From assembly GCA_947306375.1 (NCBI GenBank), contig CAMZGJ010000079.1, positions 1 to 5,081 of the forward strand: 5,081 nt of DNA, in the 5' to 3' direction. Source of the stretch: an uncultured Spirochaetales bacterium. Its GTDB lineage: Bacteria > Spirochaetota > Spirochaetia > Sphaerochaetales > Sphaerochaetaceae. Made by a program: the position numbers and the translations under genes. How positions within the stretch are numbered: position 1 is the stretch's first letter; each line of letters opens with the position of its first letter. A model generated the notes under the pieces. It saw only the letters and a list, made by a program, of their open reading frames with translations. It ran no database searches and was not told where the DNA came from. Positions 4,022 to 5,081 of this stretch are shown in pieces.

Positions 4022-5081
4022 TGTGACCTCCTATCTGCCTGTTTCTCTCTATTGTGGTGCCGCCGCGCTCAAGATTCATGCCCTTGAGAACGGCATTCTT
4101 TCCGAACTTCTGCTTCAGCTTCAAAGTGGCCTCCTGAACACGCTTTTCCCTGTCATCCGGCTCAGGGCGCCCGTCTGCGGAACCGGCAGAAGTCTCTGCC
4201 GATGCAAACAGGTCCGGCTGCACCTCTTCCTTTGAAGCCTTTTCCGCGCTCAGTATGTTCACCGCATTGACGGTGACACGCCTTATGAGAAGGCGAGGGT
4301 CAACAACCCTGTCAAAAATCTCCATGAAGGCCAGGGTTATGCGCCTGGAGGAACTGGTCCAGACTTCCATGTTTGCAGTTCCCTGTGCATGGGGTGGGGC
4401 GGGCCTTCCGTAGTAGTCAAGAGAAACGGGGCCGGTGTATTTTTCTCCGTTTGTTGAAAAGACATAACTCCCGCTCTCATCTTTTTTAAGGCTTTCCCTG
4501 TCAAAGTTTATGTAAAGAACAACCTGTTTTGTCACAAGACCCTTTCTCACAAGATCCAGGGCAAGGTTGTCTGCCATCTCCTTTACTATGAGACGGCCCC
4601 TGTCCGAGGGATAGGGCTCCTTGAGCACCTGGCCTGAGCTGAGGCTGTTGGTCTGCGGCCTGTAGGCCTTTATTGCAGAGATGAGGGTGGGTTCAACACC
4701 CCAGGCATGGTCTATCAGAAGCTCAGCATTCACACCAAGGGCCTTGTAGATCACATCTTCATTTACAGTGCTCAGGCGTGCAATGTCTCCCATTGTGTAG
4801 CACCCCAGGGCACGCATGCGCCTTGCAATTCCCGGACCGCAGCGCCAGAAATCAGTAAGGGGAGTGTGACACCACAGAAGTTCCCTGTAGGACTGCTCGT
4901 CAAGCTCCGCAATCCTTACCCCGTCCTTGTCCGCGGGTACGTGCTTTGCAACCACGTCCATTGCAATCTTTGCAAGGTACAGATTGGTTCCCACGCCGGC
5001 CGTGGCTGTAATTCCCGTGTTGTACAGCACATCCTTTATCATTGTCATGGCAAGCTCATGGGCCGTCATTGAATAGGTGTT
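4008..5081 (-). CDS. dinB: Y-family DNA polymerase (DinB/UmuC type), partial, 5' end off window
   Basis: 357 codons are visible; the frame continues past base 5081 (N-T-Y-S before the first internal ATG at 5069), so that ATG is not the start. The enzyme performs error-prone translesion synthesis past DNA lesions. Seen, numbered from the first visible codon: the end of the palm with GVGTNLYLAKIAMDVVAKH (29-47), the thumb helix-hairpin-helix TDFWRCGPGIARRMRALGCY (76-95), a little-finger domain (about 140-280, with TNSLSSGQVL at 144-153), a clamp-binding pentapeptide QPDLF (288-292), and the conserved tail KFGKNAVLKGMNLE ... ERNRQIGGH usual in the clostridial group. The N-terminal catalytic S-x-D-E motif lies outside the window, so activity cannot be judged. 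It forms an operon with the small gene downstream. Such genes are often under SOS (LexA) control, but the promoter is not visible here. Confidence 0.92.
   Translation of the reverse strand, partial: NTYSMTAHELAMTMIKDVLYNTGITATAGVGTNLYLAKIAMDVVAKHVPADKDGVRIAELDEQSYRELLWCHTPLTDFWRCGPGIARRMRALGCYTMGDIARLSTVNEDVIYKALGVNAELLIDHAWGVEPTLISAIKAYRPQTNSLSSGQVLKEPYPSDRGRLIVKEMADNLALDLVRKGLVTKQVVLYINFDRESLKKDESGSYVFSTNGEKYTGPVSLDYYGRPAPPHAQGTANMEVWTSSSRRITLAFMEIFDRVVDPRLLIRRVTVNAVNILSAEKASKEEVQPDLFASAETSAGSADGRPEPDDREKRVQEATLKLKQKFGKNAVLKGMNLERGGTTIERNRQIGGHNAGE
4027..4032 (-). promoter_or_regulatory. Strong Shine-Dalgarno for the small partner gene
   Basis: On the minus strand AGGAGG is read 5 bases before the ATG at 4021-4019, inside the last codons of the polymerase gene. 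It fixes the start of the small gene and supports coupled translation of the pair. Confidence 0.75.

Noticed and set aside
3463..4026. Plus-strand open frame of 187 codons across the permease end and the small gene
   Set aside because: It is a shadow frame: no ribosome site, a product rich in Arg, Cys, His and Ser with no family pattern, and full overlap with two well-supported genes.
4707..5072. Plus-strand open frame of 121 codons opposite the polymerase
   Set aside because: It lies fully antisense to the polymerase, has no recognisable motif, and reflects the codon bias of the real gene.
1..5081. CRISPR array, tRNA/rRNA genes, insertion sequence ends, attachment sites
   Set aside because: No regular spaced repeats, no tRNA-like cloverleaf, no transposase and no long terminal inverted repeats were seen.

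Overview
The window reads as a chromosomal accessory stretch from a Gram-positive, Clostridia-type bacterium (Lachnospiraceae-like is my best guess). The support is indirect. There are strong AGGAGG-type ribosome sites, a Y-family polymerase with the clostridial form of C-terminal tail followed by its usual small partner protein, and a MATE transporter fused to a SpoIIAB/RsbW-like ATPase domain, a combination I associate with this group. No marker gene fixes the species.

Layout, left to right. (1) 1-192, minus strand: the 5' end of a CoiA-like gene with a Cys-cluster zinc motif, running off the left edge. (2) 193-513: an AT-rich, gene-free stretch. It holds a candidate small structured RNA or leader (about 356-435) with a possible compact pseudoknot, an intrinsic terminator, and a hairpin that covers part of the ribosome site of the next gene. 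(3) 514-999, plus: a nucleoside 2-deoxyribosyltransferase-like protein. (4) 1010-2767, minus: a MATE-ATPase fusion, convergent with (3) across a 10-base gap with a shared hairpin. (5) 2768-2896: a divergent intergenic region with a near-palindrome and a short direct repeat. (6) 2897-3841, plus: an AEC-family permease. (7) 3776-4021 and 4008-5081, minus: a two-gene unit of a Y-family DNA polymerase (5' end off the right edge) and a small partner protein. The small protein's last 21 codons are antisense to the end of the permease gene.

The genes do not form one pathway. They fall into a salvage-type enzyme with a possibly regulated leader, a divergent pair of membrane transporters, and a translesion-synthesis operon. 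The most unusual points are the untested leader upstream of the deoxyribosyltransferase gene, the small polymerase partner that appears truncated and carries an overprinted tail, and the CoiA-like fragment at the left edge. Base composition changes sharply: G+C is 13 of 60 at 301-360 but 38 of 60 at 4801-4860, so the left end may have a different history from the rest.
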